Assembly (NCBI GenBank): GCA_037783545.1
Contig: JBBELK010000454.1
Location: forward strand, 1,054,001 to 1,118,000
Direction of reading: 5' to 3'
Source: Henricia sp. BOLD:AAB3569
Taxonomy: Eukaryota; Echinodermata; Asteroidea; Spinulosida; Echinasteridae
Length of the DNA stretch: 64,000 nt
Shown one piece after another: positions 21,798 to 34,686 of the stretch. The number at the start of each line of letters is the position of its first letter. The stretch's first letter is position 1. The notes beneath the pieces were generated by a model. That model did no database searches. It was not told where the DNA came from and saw nothing but the letters and a program-made list of their open reading frames with translations. Made by a program: the position numbers and the translations under genes.

Positions 21798-23810
21798 ATA
21801 CATGTACAATATCAGAAGGATCACTTCACGCTTGACCATATCCCCACCCCTGGGATGACAGAAAGACCCCATCCTGGGGCATGAAAATTACGACCAACCC
21901 TGCGTGAATATCTTGATATTGTCCTTAGCACGAAGATGTCAGGAATGTCCCACGTTCAGCAGGGCCATGAGTAGATTAACACAGTTCTCATTTCACACTT
22001 CCCAAGTTCTGTAGACCAGCTGAGAGGAAGGGGAACGTAAAGCGCTGCCTGGCCTACTTTCCTGTCAAAACTAGAGCAAGAATTCCGCACGAATGCGCGA
22101 ACTCGCTCTGTTTTGGTCGGCGGTATTGATGGGTGACCAGTGTTAGTGTTGTGGCCAGGCATGGCTGTTAATAAAGCCATTTTATGTATGTCCATTGCAT
22201 GACCCAGGAATTTTGTATTCGTAAAAGATGAAATATTTGATTAACTACACAGTATTTAACATTTTTCCGTCTATGGTGTTGGATATTTTGCAAGACGGTG
22301 TGTTTCGGTAGAATTTGTGAGAAAAAAAAAGAAATCAATGAAACCTGTAAACTTCAGTTGTAAATTGAGTTCATCTTAATGATTTCAGTGAACTTTCAGT
22401 AAAAATATCCAGGAAGAGCTATGTACCAGTGAACATTTTATTTAGATATCCTTTAAGACTGTGGCACAGTTGTGTGTCATTGTCCTACAAAATAAACGTG
22501 TGCAACTCTTTACCTTGTCCAAATTTTCCTACGTTGTTGCTTTGTTTGCTACAAGATTGGATTGCATTTTGGAGACAGAAGCGTTAAATATTCCATAGTT
22601 GTCGCCTACATATTGCGACAATATTGGCCCAGAGAATGATGGGATCTGTATCCAGGATTCCGAGCAAATTTACATTTATTAACACGCCGTCCGATCAGTG
22701 AATTGTTGACACGTAGTCCGTGCTGCCACCTCGTCCCCCTTCACTCTGTGTGTTTTGAACAATCGTCAACTACACTCTGAATTAGTACAGAGACACAGAG
22801 ATGAGAGAATGAGAGCGGAGAAAAATGATTGTAGTCTCTGCGAGAGAAAGTGCACCGCTGCATATTGTTTAGGGACTTTGGGGTTTCCTGCGGTTTCCTA
22901 TTACTTTATGTATTTGTTTTCATTAAATTCTGTCTTTCCTTATTTTGCCGTTATTGTGCGCTGTCCTGCATATTTCTAAAATGAAGACTGAGTAAAATTG
23001 CAAGGCTGGTGCAGACGTTAGACTGTTTTGTTTAATCTGAACGGTTTGGAAATTTAATAAAAGTTTTGCCGATTTTAATCTGAGATGAAATTTCTGTGAT
23101 TCAGGATTTCAATAATCTGTCAATTGTTTTCATGCCATGTGGGCTGAGAAAAATAGGGCGTTATTTAGATAAACTATAACAGTAATAGTTTTTCAGGTCA
23201 ATGACTTAGGTAGAAAATCAACTCTTTTAGAAAGGGGCACTTGCGATAGAAAATCCAAGTTTATGGGAGTACTGCACAGGGGCTCATAGCCAAGGCTAGG
23301 GGCAATGGACTGTGGCCTGTATGACCTCTGTGTGATTTTTCATGCCCTGATAAAGCCAGCGCTTGGAACACAAGCGGTTTAAAATGAGAAGAGGCAATAT
23401 CCCCGATTCAGCGTGATAGAAAAAACTTGGAGGAAATTGGGTTTGTCCCTTGTGATCTACATCAGAGCTGGCCCGTAGATTGCACTGGGGGCTCATGGGA
23501 TTGCTGTGGGGGCATCGTGGGATTGCCAAACTGCTAAACAATTCCGTGAGCCGGGTCTCGGAGGGCCCAGTTGATATCAACTGGAGGCATCTTCAAAGTG
23601 CACCGAGGTGTAGCTTTGCCAACGAGGATTGCCGAGATTCACCTCACCCGTGATTGGTCGTTGTAATACGAAGCCGGTTTCTATCTTCATAACTGCGTGG
23701 CCTATTATGAGGGGCGTCCTAATAAGATGGTACGTACCCGCAGAAAGGGCAGACAACTTGTCCATTGTCCGCTAAATCACTACAACAACCACATCTCCAA
23801 AATTCATCCG

Positions 23811-23850
23811 CATGGTCCCCAAACGGACCACATGGTCCCCAAACGGACCG
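23811..23850. repeat. 20-bp tandem duplication
   Basis: CATGGTCCCCAAACGGACCA at 23811-23830 is repeated at 23831-23850 with one difference at the last base. The unit itself contains a GGTCCCCAAACGGACC dyad. Confidence 0.9.
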
Positions 23851-24704
23851 CCAAAATTACGCTGACCTCCCTTCTTCCCCAATTGGGAATTCTTGATTTT
23901 TCCTTCCAAACAAATATCCAATATCCCTTCTTGTACAAAGTACAGAAGACCTTTTATGACACTAACGATACCGTTCGGTGGATCGAGCTCGTTGATAAAA
24001 GTTGTGATTAATAATGTATCTAGTGCTTTGAGATCGGCAAAGTGATTAAGAGATAGCACTTAACAATCCTAGGTGTTACATGTATACTCCCAGGCACTCT
24101 GAAAGCATCGGCACTTTTCTTGATATTGTGGGGGATATACCGGATGCAGATTCCCTGTTTCTCTGGCTGTGATTGTGTGTGTACTCAGAATGATCCAATC
24201 TCCGTGTTGCGGGCCCTGTGCAAACTATTTATGGGGCAGGGTATTATTGTTAGAAGTTTGATTTCCGTCTGTTGGGAAGTATTTTGTAGCCTAAGGTCTG
24301 TAGGGGCGGACTGGGAACGGGGATTATTCCGTGTCTCTGCCTAGATTTATTTTAATATCCCATTAGGATTGAAGCTTGGGAAGTCATAGCAAGCGATCGG
24401 AACACAGTCGTTGATGTTGGGCCATGTTGACGGGCTAGCGGCTATGCCTACCAGCTAACGGACCAAGTTGATGCAAGAGTCCCGCCTGGGATGCATAATT
24501 CAATAGTGCCACATCGTCAAAATACCAGGATGCTGGCAATTGGTGTTTAGAAAAATGAGCATTGAAATTCCCCAGACTCTTTGATAAGTCGACCAGGCCT
24601 GCAAAATTGCAATGAAGGTGGATATATTGCGTCAAACCTTTGGGCGAAAAGCCCATGGTTCTGGGCCAATCCACTGCATCTGTGTGGTGCCTTTTAATGG
24701 ACAA

Positions 24705-24895
24705 TACACTTGTCTCTCTCCACCTAGGTGCATAAATGAGCCATATAAATGTACATGTACCAGCAAACTGTTGGGGGGGAACCCAACTAACTGCTGGGGG
24801 TATTGTGATGGACTGGCATTCCATACATGGATAGACTACTAATAAAGGTAGCAATACTCCTAGTCACTCCATTCCATGGAAACCAGGGAATGAAC
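24705..24895 (+). mobile_element. SINE body (family B), copy 1
   Basis: Runs from ACACTTGTCTCTCTCCACC through AACCCAACTAACTGCTGGGG and ATGGACTGGCATTCCATAC to CTCCTAGTCACTCCATTCC and AACCAGGGAATGA. The same blocks occur in the same order at 51645-51825. On the minus strand they account for the N-terminal half of the 139-codon frame at 24435-24854, which is therefore not a gene. Confidence 0.82.
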
Positions 24896-25489
24896 TTGTC
24901 CATCTCATGATGCAACTTTACCCTTTCTTGTGTGAAATTGAGTTCCTCCGGAAAAAGGTACTAAGCAAAATTAAACAAGTTTGAATAATTTTACCCTGGC
25001 AGTTCTTAACAACACTCCAGAGACAGCATTTTAGAGCTGTTTTGTAGGTGTTTTTATTGATGGCCATCATTATTCAGCAGATAGACTGAAGTGATTTGAT
25101 TTGCATAAAGCCTTCCCAACATGTAGGCCTACTGAATTTGAAATAGGATAATGGTGATTTGGTACTTAATGTGTGCAAATGTAGATCAAGAACATTTTAA
25201 TTCTATGTTGGTTAATTTTAAACTTTAAGGTCACTGTGTCATTTTCAATGATCCAAAATCTTATCTGATGAATTTTCGAGAACAAATTGTAAAAAATGAC
25301 AAAAATTGTACCAATACACAATTCCATTCGAGATGTTATCTTTTCGGATGAAAGTAATTGAAGATGATTTTATAAAAAATATGAGCAAGCTCTTTAATTT
25401 GTCCCCAAGTGAAGACCTGATATGAGTGTAGACCTACAATTAGGTTTTGACTAATAACACTTAAATTTTAAACAACTCTGAATGCCGCA

Positions 25490-25780
25490 ATGGGGCGACA
25501 CTTCGGCAAGACTCTCGCCGGAGACCACCGAAATTTCGGCAAGAGTCACTCAAAATGACACCTTATTTTTTTACCCGAAGCTTCCGGAGATGGTCGCAGA
25601 CCGAAGAGAAACGACTCCAGTCCCGATAAAAATGGTTCTCGACCTAAAAAAAATGGTTTTTGACCTAAAAAAATTAATTTTAAACTCAAAAATATTAGGG
25701 CGACACCAAAATGTCGCCCTATTGAGCAGGTCGCCCTAATATACCTTTTTTACACATGATTTGTCGCCCTATTCTAGCAT
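25490..25780. repeat. cluster of GTCGCCCTA / TAGGGCGAC words with short tandem repeats
   Basis: GGGCGACAC occurs near 25493 and 25698, and GTCGCCCTA occurs at about 25715, 25730 and 25762, giving both orientations within 300 bp. Before them, AAAATGGTTCTCGACCTAAA is followed by a diverged tandem copy AAATGGTTTTTGACCTAAA. TCGGCAAGA(C/G)T is also doubled (25502-25560). Probably the remains of an unclassified mobile element. Confidence 0.6.
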
Positions 25781-27283
25781 TGATAGTAATTTCACTTTTT
25801 AAAAAAGAATTTTTAAGTGTTTTTCTTCTGGTGATTATGAAAACATTTCCAATTTAAAAGAATTTTAATTTTCAACGAAACAGATGTAACAACATCCACA
25901 AAACATGCAATAACACTTCAAACTCGTCAGCCTTCGATGTGTAAACTGAATCCTGCCGTGTTTTCCTGCCTCAATCCAGCTGTTTATTGCTTTTGACAGG
26001 TGCAAAAATTGGTTGGGATTTTGAATCAACATCGATACCTGACATTGTGATCTCTCCCAAATCGTTTTAAACGTTGGACAAACCTTACCAGATCCTGCTA
26101 AAGTCATATACATTACCCCCTTTTTATCGTTCACGGCGCTACCTTTTTAAGGGGGCCGGGCTGACAATTAGGCCTAGTTTCTGCAGGCCGGTGTTGCATT
26201 TTATGCATGAAATTCTTGAGGTTGGTAAATAAACAAAACCGGGGCGTTCTGTTTTTGTGGTGGGATGTTCACCTTTAGCATGTCGATCAAGCACTGCGGC
26301 CCAAACTTTCATGGTGAAAAAAAATTGTGCCTACGTTTGAAACACAAGATGGCCAGTGTTAATGCGTTGGGTTATGTTACTTGCAGTGTTTTGTTTTCCT
26401 CAGGGGAATTTCTCCGATTTGGTCTCCCTGAGTTCAAAGCCATCTGAGAGTAGTTTGAAAGGTTTTTGCCATATGTCCGCAGAAAGAGGATTATACATGT
26501 AGACAGAATTGCGCTGTCAAATTAGTAGCCTTGTCTCCTGACCCAAGCAGTGTTTTGAAATCATATGGTTGTTTTCTGTATCAATGGTAATGATCTGAAG
26601 GATTATCATGTGCAGCTCAACAAAATTCCTTCACCTTGCTAAAAATAAGAAGATATTTTTGTAAGCAGTTTAAAAACCGCTTTCTTAACTTTTCCCAAGG
26701 TAGGAAAATAGTTTGAGAGATCAGATAATTCTGCTTTGCCAGTGGCCCTTGCTTGCTCAAGAGAGCAACGCGGAGTAGATCTGAGCCATGCGATGAATCT
26801 CACAACTTGGTCCAGTCTGAAGGGACTATGGGCCCGGGGGTGAGGGATATCATGGTGACAAAAACTCATATCCAGTGTGCGGTTATGCGCTCCTAGGCAC
26901 AGCGAAGGGTGGCAATGGCAATCTCGGAGAATCGCAAGGCGACAGGATGCAACAACTTCTTGGTTCAGGGGATAAGAAACTTGAGCTGTATATGTTAGGA
27001 TTAATGTCAAGATGTGGTTAACGTTACGTTGTGTGGGGGTGAGCATCATTGATGATTGAATTTTTATTTGTATTGCTAGTACCATTACTTCTCTTGAGGT
27101 GATGCCTGTTATGTTGAGTTTGGTCTGAACTTAAAGATAGTATACATGATTGGTAAACTGTTACAAATAGTTTTATCGCCCTGTGTGATTGAAGATATGC
27201 ATGATTAAAACCAACCTGAGCAAAAACCAGCTCCGTACTTCGTCTAACTTTTGAGAAAACAGTCAAAAAAGGGTTTGCAGTTA

Positions 27284-27393
27284 TTTCGCCCTGAATCATT
27301 TCGCCCTGAACCACGGCCTGTGCACGAAGTAGTTTTGGGGCCAAGTGGCATTTGGGCGATGTAGTGTTTGGACGAATTAATTTGGGGCGAAAT
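27284..27393. repeat. small foldback with repeated TTTCGCCC words
   Basis: ATTTCGCCCTGAA occurs twice on the left, and GGGCGAT and TTGGGGCGAAATGG lie on the right, so the words face each other. Arms are imperfect, and boundaries approximate. Confidence 0.5.
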
Positions 27394-29999
27394 GGCACTC
27401 GAACATCAAACTGAACATCAAATCACAAAGAAACTAGAATCTTATTTAATTTCTCCGGGGGAGTAAGAACTGTTTCAATTTGTAACTTTTTTCTTTTTAT
27501 GACTGGATGCAAATATCCCATCTTGATTCATCGAGGGAATCAATCCCCTCGGCTCGATGAAGTCTTGGCTCCTCTGGTAGATTTTGTCAAACCGTTAAAT
27601 CGCAGCGTTTCTTTTCTCTAGAGGAAATGACAGTTGTAACGGGGTGCTCTAGCTTTGTCTCAGTTCACCTGGCCTCAATCAATGAAGGTTTAGGCATGCA
27701 GCCTCTAAACTAGAGTTCCTGATTCCAACATTTTTGAAGTCGATTTGGATTTCTCAGGTTGAGATCGATTCTGAACATTGTGAGCAAAGTGTCGAAACTC
27801 AACACTGGTTTTTAAAGCTGTGTTTTATTTTCTGGGAAATTTACCGAGTCGGATGGTCTTTGCAAGGGGAATTGGTCCACTTTTTTTGACAAATAAATCC
27901 TCCTACTTTGCGAGTCTGGCAAGGAGACACTTTTTCGTTTTCCACTTTTGGCTACATATGTAGTTTACTGAATGTTGACAGTCTTTTAGCATCATCCCTA
28001 ATGTCCTGTTACATGCTTGGAGCTGGAATGTGAAATTGTGGAGAATTCACAGCTCACATCTGGTACTAGTTACCATGGTGTTGCCTGAAAACAAAGACTA
28101 GTCTATTACTGATTGACTGCCCTAGAAAGTCAAGTCGGAGCAAAGCGGTTTTTTTAAGATAGAAAAAAAAAGCGAAACTTGTGACTACAAAGCTAAAAGG
28201 AGCTCTTCCGTCTGGTGATTGTATTACTCTCCAGTAACCCAGTTTGACTGCTGATGATGGATAGAGGGTCGGCCTAAATTGACCCCTGCTTGGAAGGACT
28301 AACAACAAAATGAGAAAGTTGGTGGCAAAGCCTTCCGCTAATCATCTTTTCAGAATGGGGGAAGAAAAAGGCAAGAAATGAACTTGGAAATATAATGCTT
28401 TGCAGTGACATATTTTGGAGAGCTGTAAATGATTCAGTCTGTGGTTTGAGTTATGAGGCACAGTTTATATATTGCAGGAAACTCTCTGCAGAATGCATCA
28501 TTTTTGAGATTGTGGTTCAAGGGATCTATTCCCAAGTTGATGTCTTCACCAGGTGTTTGAAAACTCTGCTGCCAAAGAGGCAATCAATCCACTTTGACGC
28601 AGTTGCCCTCGATTATGAGTTTAAAGCAGCAGAATGTGATGAATCAATAATTGTTCGTCATTGAAGATTTGGCAAAGGAAAATTGAAATCTTGCACATAT
28701 ATGTTTGACAGTTGATAAATTACAGTAATAATTAATAACATTATTAAATAATATAAAATTGTTTTGACAGATTGCTTTCAGACAGTTTCGAAATGACTTT
28801 AACATCTGATGAGCTTTAAATGTTTAATTGAAGTCTTTTCTCCCCTTGAGATTATAAGTGATTGATTAACTGTGATTTGTGCCATGGGAAAGTTTTCAAT
28901 AAATGTCAAGTATTTTTTGGAGGAACCATTGAATAATCCAACAAAGACATGATGCGTTTCATATGCCTCCCAAAAAAAGAAAGAAAAATATAAAGAGAAA
29001 CATTTCAGCAACCCCTGACAACCTAACAACAAAACAAAGCTAGATCGTGATAACATAATTTTCTGGGCTAAATTTCACACAACAAGCAGAATTGTCAAAT
29101 GTTTCAAACAAATTTTCAAACGAAGTCGAACGTTTCGATCCACAGATCTTCAAAATAAACCATGTAGTCTGAGCAAACCTATGTACTGTACAGGGCCTTA
29201 TCAGTTATCTCGCAGAGCCTACCAGGTGTAAATCAAACCCCTTGATAGATTGTTTATTGAAATCCTAATAATGTCATTGTCTCCTCAATTCCTTATTGAT
29301 AAATGGGGGAATTGGGAGAGAACCCAGCCATGGAATAAACACACTGGCTCTACATGTATCCTACTGAGTCACTATCGAGACAAATGGGCAGTGCAGTGAG
29401 TGATGACTGAATGAGGGTATTTCAATGACAAGGTTGTCAGCGCTTGCCAAGGGAGCCAGTTCCCATCCTGTAGATAGCTTGTGTGTTCTGATGGTTGTTG
29501 TGTTGGATTGAATCTGGCTTTGTGGGGATTAGTTAGAACATTGGGGTGACTGTGGGGTGCTTGTTTGGGATTATCATCTGATGGAGTAGTTTCTGGTTGA
29601 GAGGAATTGGGTAGGAAATGGACATTTTGCAAGACCTGGGCCAAATTTGATAAAACATGTAATAAACATGCGCTTTTTGCTTTAGCACTGCTCTAAAAGG
29701 CTTTAACTTTTTGCCAAATGACTCGGTGAGCCTAATTGCATTTTGGGCTGACTCAATGAGTATCCTTTTCATAAATTATCCAAAAGAAACCACAGTTTGG
29801 GAGCCAAAGCCACAACTTAGATTTTTTTTAATGTACTTATTGTAGGCAAGATTGTTTTTACTGTACTTTATAATAATAAATGTCCTGCCTACGTTTTGAA
29901 TTCAATATACCCAAATTATATTCATGTTTTAAATGTGTGTTGCCATCTTTATAAATTGATAATCACTCACTAATTGAGGAGTGCAGGTTTTAAAATTGT

Positions 30000-30950
30000 G
30001 ACATTTGATTTCTCTGCGTGACTTCCAGTGTGCATGTTTCCATGCAGTCCTCTTTGTTGGCAAACAACGAGTCGGTGTAGATTATCACAGCCATCACATG
30101 GTAGCACGTTCTGTCTCAGACCTCATTCCAAGGACCTCGGGCCAGGCGAAGATGAGTCAATGACGCTGTAGCGCATCTGTTAATGTCCCGGGGCGCATTT
30201 TCCCTCAATTCCTTGTCTCTCTCGACTCACTCGTCTTGTTACCTTCGTTCTATCGTTGTCTCCGTGACAGAAAGCGAGAGAGAGAACGCGGATTGCCCGA
30301 CGGTGCTGCCGGGAGCGAGTCATTTGTGCAGATCCTCTCAAATCCTGTTACCTTCGCACCATGTTGATCCTGTGTTTATGCAAGCTGCCAAATAGGATTG
30401 GTCAAATCATTTTCTCCGAGCACTCCTCTAGATCCGTCCTGGTTGAAATTGTCACGTACTTACGACTTGTCCCCCGGATTTTTCCCTTTTTAATTTTTGG
30501 GTCATGCATGCTTCCACCGTCCTAAATCTTTTTTTGCAGTTCTCATTTGACCGAGGGGCTGAATTTCAATTTGCTGCAGTATTGTGATTAAAAATCCATT
30601 AACGGTATCCAGTGGAAGCTGGATGTGATAACACCTTAAGAAACTATCACCAGATTAGATCCTGGCTCGGCTGGCATACTAACATAGTCTGATTGAAGTG
30701 CAGGACTTGGACACGAATCGTTGGCAAGTCGGCAGTGATTTCATTGTCAAACTGAAATTATCCTCATCCGGCTCGCTAGCTAGCTACCCGGGGGCTACGT
30801 TGCCAATCTGAGGCACTCTCTCTCTCTTAGCCACGGTGGATAATACCGTGAGCTGACTGGCACGGCATTGTTGCACGGCCTGGTCGACCTGATGAGATCA
30901 CGTCGTAGTGTTCCTATTCATCTTATGCTGGATATCGATGTGAACAAACA
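30000..30950. promoter_or_regulatory. repeat-free, moderately CpG-rich block, candidate regulatory DNA
   Basis: Unlike its AT-rich flanks, this block is unique and has balanced composition, with several CpGs (for example around 30180-30310), GAGTCAATGACG at about 30155-30166 and a GCTAGCTAGCTA stretch at about 30775. No exon or repeat recognised. A candidate intronic cis-regulatory region by exclusion only. Confidence 0.25.
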
Positions 30951-33900
30951 AAAGGAGGGACAAGAAAAAACACAAAATAGATATGAAACATTTCCTATAT
31001 TCTGGCCATCTTAAAAACTAACAGGCTTTGTGTACAGTAGCTCTCATTTTGATTTGAAAGAAAGAATCCTATTTTTAGAGTGAAAATTGTGCCATAAGGA
31101 AACCCCTAAGAAGTAAGAAAACGTGATTTCAAACTAGCAAGCTGCAACACGTTTCAGCCCAGGTTCATTTCTTGACTGTGACTGAGAATGTTTGAATGAA
31201 GCATCCAAAAATCAATAAAATAAATACAATTTTTGTGCACAGATGGGAATTTTCTGTGATTTGACATCACATCTTTACTCGTGAAAATACGCAAATTTTC
31301 ATCAGCATATAAAAACAAAAACCTTGTAATTACGCTTCCCAAACAGCTTTTAAATTACTTAGAAGTATTTTCTCCTTTAAACTACTGAAATCATGTTGAT
31401 ATCTCAGTTTCCTCATCAGAGCCCAAGATATTGTCTCATTAACTCCAACCAGTGTAGTGTTACACGCATACACCACCTCGCTCGAGCAATCAAATCTAAA
31501 AGGAAATGAAGGATTAATATGAAATTGAGATCTGCACAATTGCCATTTGATATGGTATAATTTGCGCTCACTATTTGCTTATTCAGACGGAGTGGGAGAG
31601 ACTCTCTTCGAAGATGTATTTTAAATTAGTTTTGAGTCTCCTCTTTATAGACTTTTTGCAGCAGCAGCCATATTTGTGGCCAGGTTTTAAATTTTGAAGT
31701 ACAAAGTGCCTACAAAGGGGTGTTGTTAAAATATTTGAAAGAATGAACATTAAGGTGAAATTTTCAGGTTTTACTTAAAAGTTTACAAAATATAATTCGG
31801 GTTTATACCAGAACTTGTTAAAATTACTGTAGGCTGACAAGTTTCAAGCATCATGCTCCTAAAGTAACAAATTAATGAGCATTTTCTTCAATTTTCCCTG
31901 TTCCCTTGCACTTTGATCTCAACCACGCACACATACTCTTTGTTCGTCCGATATGATATCACACGATATTACAGCTTGTCCTCGGCTCATTTTGCACATT
32001 TTTGTTTCTTCCGACACCTGAAAGGTGCCCTTGTTTGTCCCATTTCATTCTTCCCATTTGAGCGGCAAATATCTTAAGACATTTCACCAGGAGAGATGCC
32101 ATTTAATGAGACATGATATGCCCCTATCAGTGCAAGATGGGAATGCACGAGGTGCAAAGTCACACCAATCTGATGAAGTTGTACCACCGCGCCGTACTGT
32201 AACGCGTCACCTACCTTACAGAACCAGTCAAGCTCACTACAGGTGGCTGACACACCACAACCCTCGGTCCTCTCTCTCTCCCCTTCTCTGATAAAAACCC
32301 TCATCTCCGTCCATCGGTTTAGCACTCCAACAACTCTCCAAGCCGATGATTATTGCACATTCAGCTGCAGGTGCTTCTTGCAAACACCAACCATTTAGCG
32401 CTAATGTAGTGACCCAAATAACATTTTCTCCACCACTTAAGAAGCCCTAGCCCGCACGTGGCAGCTCTGAACATCCTCTTTCATAACATTTATCGCCTGG
32501 GTCACAACACTCTTCTTAACACCTGTGTAATTCACTCGAGGATTCCTCCACTACACCCTAAACCCAATATTACTTGGGTCTTTTTAATGTGTATTTTCAT
32601 CTGGGAGCGTAAGAAATATCTCTTGTATTCCCAACTTGCTAATATTAATGCCGCAGCTCATAGTTTTCAATCCTGCGGCGGGGCACATCCCCAGCGGTAT
32701 TTCCATTGAATCAATAGATAAACAAGGACCGTTTTATTGGACTCTGTTGGCTTGCTACTGAATCACACTTACCATTTGCTTGCAGAGGCTCAGGAATTTA
32801 GGACAGCCCAATCTTCAATTTATGGTGGATTAGGAAACAGTTATGCAGTTTTTTCACCTGCACACATGTAGCATAGGCATGTAACTTTTCAGCGGATCAG
32901 CTGATTTCCACTTTTTTGTTTCCTCATCTGTCCCATTAAAAATAAAAATAAAAACTGCACAAAGTTGGATTTTTGTTTTGCATTTTCCTCTTTTTTTTGC
33001 AATGATACAGTTGCATGCCTGATAGCATTAACTGTTTTAAATGGAAATGTTTTAAACAAAAACATTTTTCAAAGGTTAAAAATATTACATAAAGTGATTT
33101 GCATTTATGTGGGTCTAATATGCATACAGTACATGTAATTTACACGTAATTATACCTAAAATTTTAATCAGTTCGTTGATTTGTTTTGTGTTCATCTTAC
33201 ACAACACCCACATGTTAATGCATAGTTCCGACCTGTCAATCAACCGAACCCGCCGACCAATCACAACAGAGCTAGCAGACAGCGCCCACATAAGTCAAAG
33301 TGCATTGCCTCACAAACAACATCACGAAAAATTCTGGCCATACGTTGTACGCAGTGTTCGGGGTGAATTGTTGGTTTCAAGGCCGGGCGATTCGCTGTTC
33401 AAAGGTGTGAAAGCGAAATTGTATGAATATATATCATCTTTGTATCACTGGCCTTTTACTAAGTGCGTGCTACAGTAACTGTCGACCCTGAAACATGAAT
33501 ACCTGTGCTTTCCGTTGAAAGTCCCATTGGTCTGTACATTGTGTGTCGCCATTTTGATGATAGCGTGTGAGACGTAGCAACAATATCCAAGGGGGGGCGA
33601 GGTTAATTGGGCAATCTCGGAACTATGCATTCTGTTTGTAAATTCACACTCTGTAATTGGCAACTCTATTTAGTGAAACTACATTATTTTTGCTTTCTTT
33701 AGAGGGGTTTTTGTAGGTCATTGAAGTGTTTTTTTTAGTTCATATTTCAGAAATTTAGGTTGAAGAAACAATGTTGGCTCTTGTTGCAAATTTGACATTG
33801 ATTAAGGGCTATTTGCCAAACGTGATGAAAAGAAAACAGATAGAATTGATATGGCTAGCAATCAGTTCTTGATTATGATTTAGGGGCAGGCCTGAGGACA

Positions 33901-34232
33901 AGTTTGTAATTTATTGTTCCAAAGTTTTAACCAATAACTTAACACTTCAGGTGTCGTAGCCATTTCTGAATAGGAATCACTTTTTCATTCGAGTAGTGCC
34001 TTTGTACATGTCTCGTTGAACTACAAAAACATTGTAGGTTTACACTTTGCAGTGTGCATGCATGACTCAACCTCTGTACTTGGTTTTTTAAGTACCGTAT
34101 ACAATCCCAGAATTTGTCACAAAGCAGTGCATTCTGTGCAAGCTTTAAATTTGAATTGTCTTGATTTGAATTGTCTTGCAAAAGATTGCCATGTTGAAAT
34201 TTGAAACGCTACTATGATAAGTTTGTGAATGT
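30951..34232. other. gene-free intronic DNA
   Basis: No gene recognised. 31860-32720 is unique and looks like non-coding DNA of regulatory type. 33155-33660 has CpG-containing sequence with CCAATCAC and GTCAATCAACCG motifs; the 100-codon frame at 33176-33478 has no recognisable domain. Several TGCATGCATG and TACATGTA motifs occur. Confidence 0.5.
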
Positions 34233-34686
34233 ACATGGGTCATTCCCCAAATTAGGGGTCCAAAATTGTTGGTGTCCCAGTTACGTACGACACTCTCTGC
34301 TTCAAAAATCACCCCTCCTGATCACAGATTCTCAGTAATGGACTGTGGCCTGTGATAGGGGCAGCATAATTTTCTTCAATATTTTGTTCTCTGATTCCTG
34401 AAAAATATTTAAAACAAAAGACCATAAAAGCTTATAATTTGTTCCATTGTATTGAATAGGAGTTTGGTGTCCCGAGTTACCTACGCCAATGAAAATTGGC
34501 TGTAGAATGAGTTTGCATTAACCTTGGTGCCATATTTACACACAAACATTAAATTTAAGTGGCATTTGTTGAAATAAAAATAATTATTATCTACTGGGAA
34601 ACCACTTTCAATCACTAAAAACACTTGGAAATCTTAAAAAGCATGTCACACTTTTGGACCCCTAATTTTAGGAATGACCCACATGT
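34233..34686. mobile_element. foldback/MITE-like element, about 454 bp
   Basis: The left end ACATGGGTCATTCCCCAAAT (34233) and right end ATTTTAGGAATGACCCACAT (to 34685) are imperfect inverses, with TTAGGGGTCCAAAA versus TTTTGGACCCCTAA just inside. A second motif, TGGTGTCCCAGTTACGTACG, recurs as TTGGTGTCCCGAGTTACCTACG in the middle, in the same orientation. No coding capacity. Confidence 0.82.

Larger units (their letters stand above)
19981..24704. other. gene-free intronic DNA
   Basis: No exon recognised. 20800-21300 is AT-rich; 21643-21797 is a C-rich tract; 22600-22900 and 23300-24060 are unique, moderately GC stretches without repeats, with a 20-bp tandem duplication at 23811-23850. The overlapping frames at 23697-24059 on both strands have no recognisable domain and look like a repeat-free non-coding block. 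Confidence 0.5.
24896..30000. other. gene-free intronic DNA
   Basis: Mostly unique. It includes the GTCGCCCTA cluster (25490-25780) and the TTCGCCC foldback (27284-27393). The minus frame at 26639-27085 (148 codons) and that at 27024-27398 have no recognisable domain, and the second crosses the foldback. A dyad TTCATCGAG/CTCGATGAA lies at 27527-27561. The 89-codon frame at 28395-28664 is unrecognised and probably chance. Confidence 0.5.

Noticed and set aside
24435..24854. 139-codon minus-strand open frame
   Set aside because: Its N-terminal half is the translation of the SINE body at 24705-24895, which also appears at 51518-51844; the rest has no family signature.
25978..26000. TTTTGACAG/GTGC considered as the IIDR exon end upstream of exon A
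   Set aside because: The preceding codons do not encode the zinc knuckle or SDPVIID.
26639..27085. 148-codon minus-strand open frame
   Set aside because: No recognisable domain, no codon pattern, no start context or splice partner; the overlapping minus frame at 27024-27398 crosses a foldback. Treated as chance.
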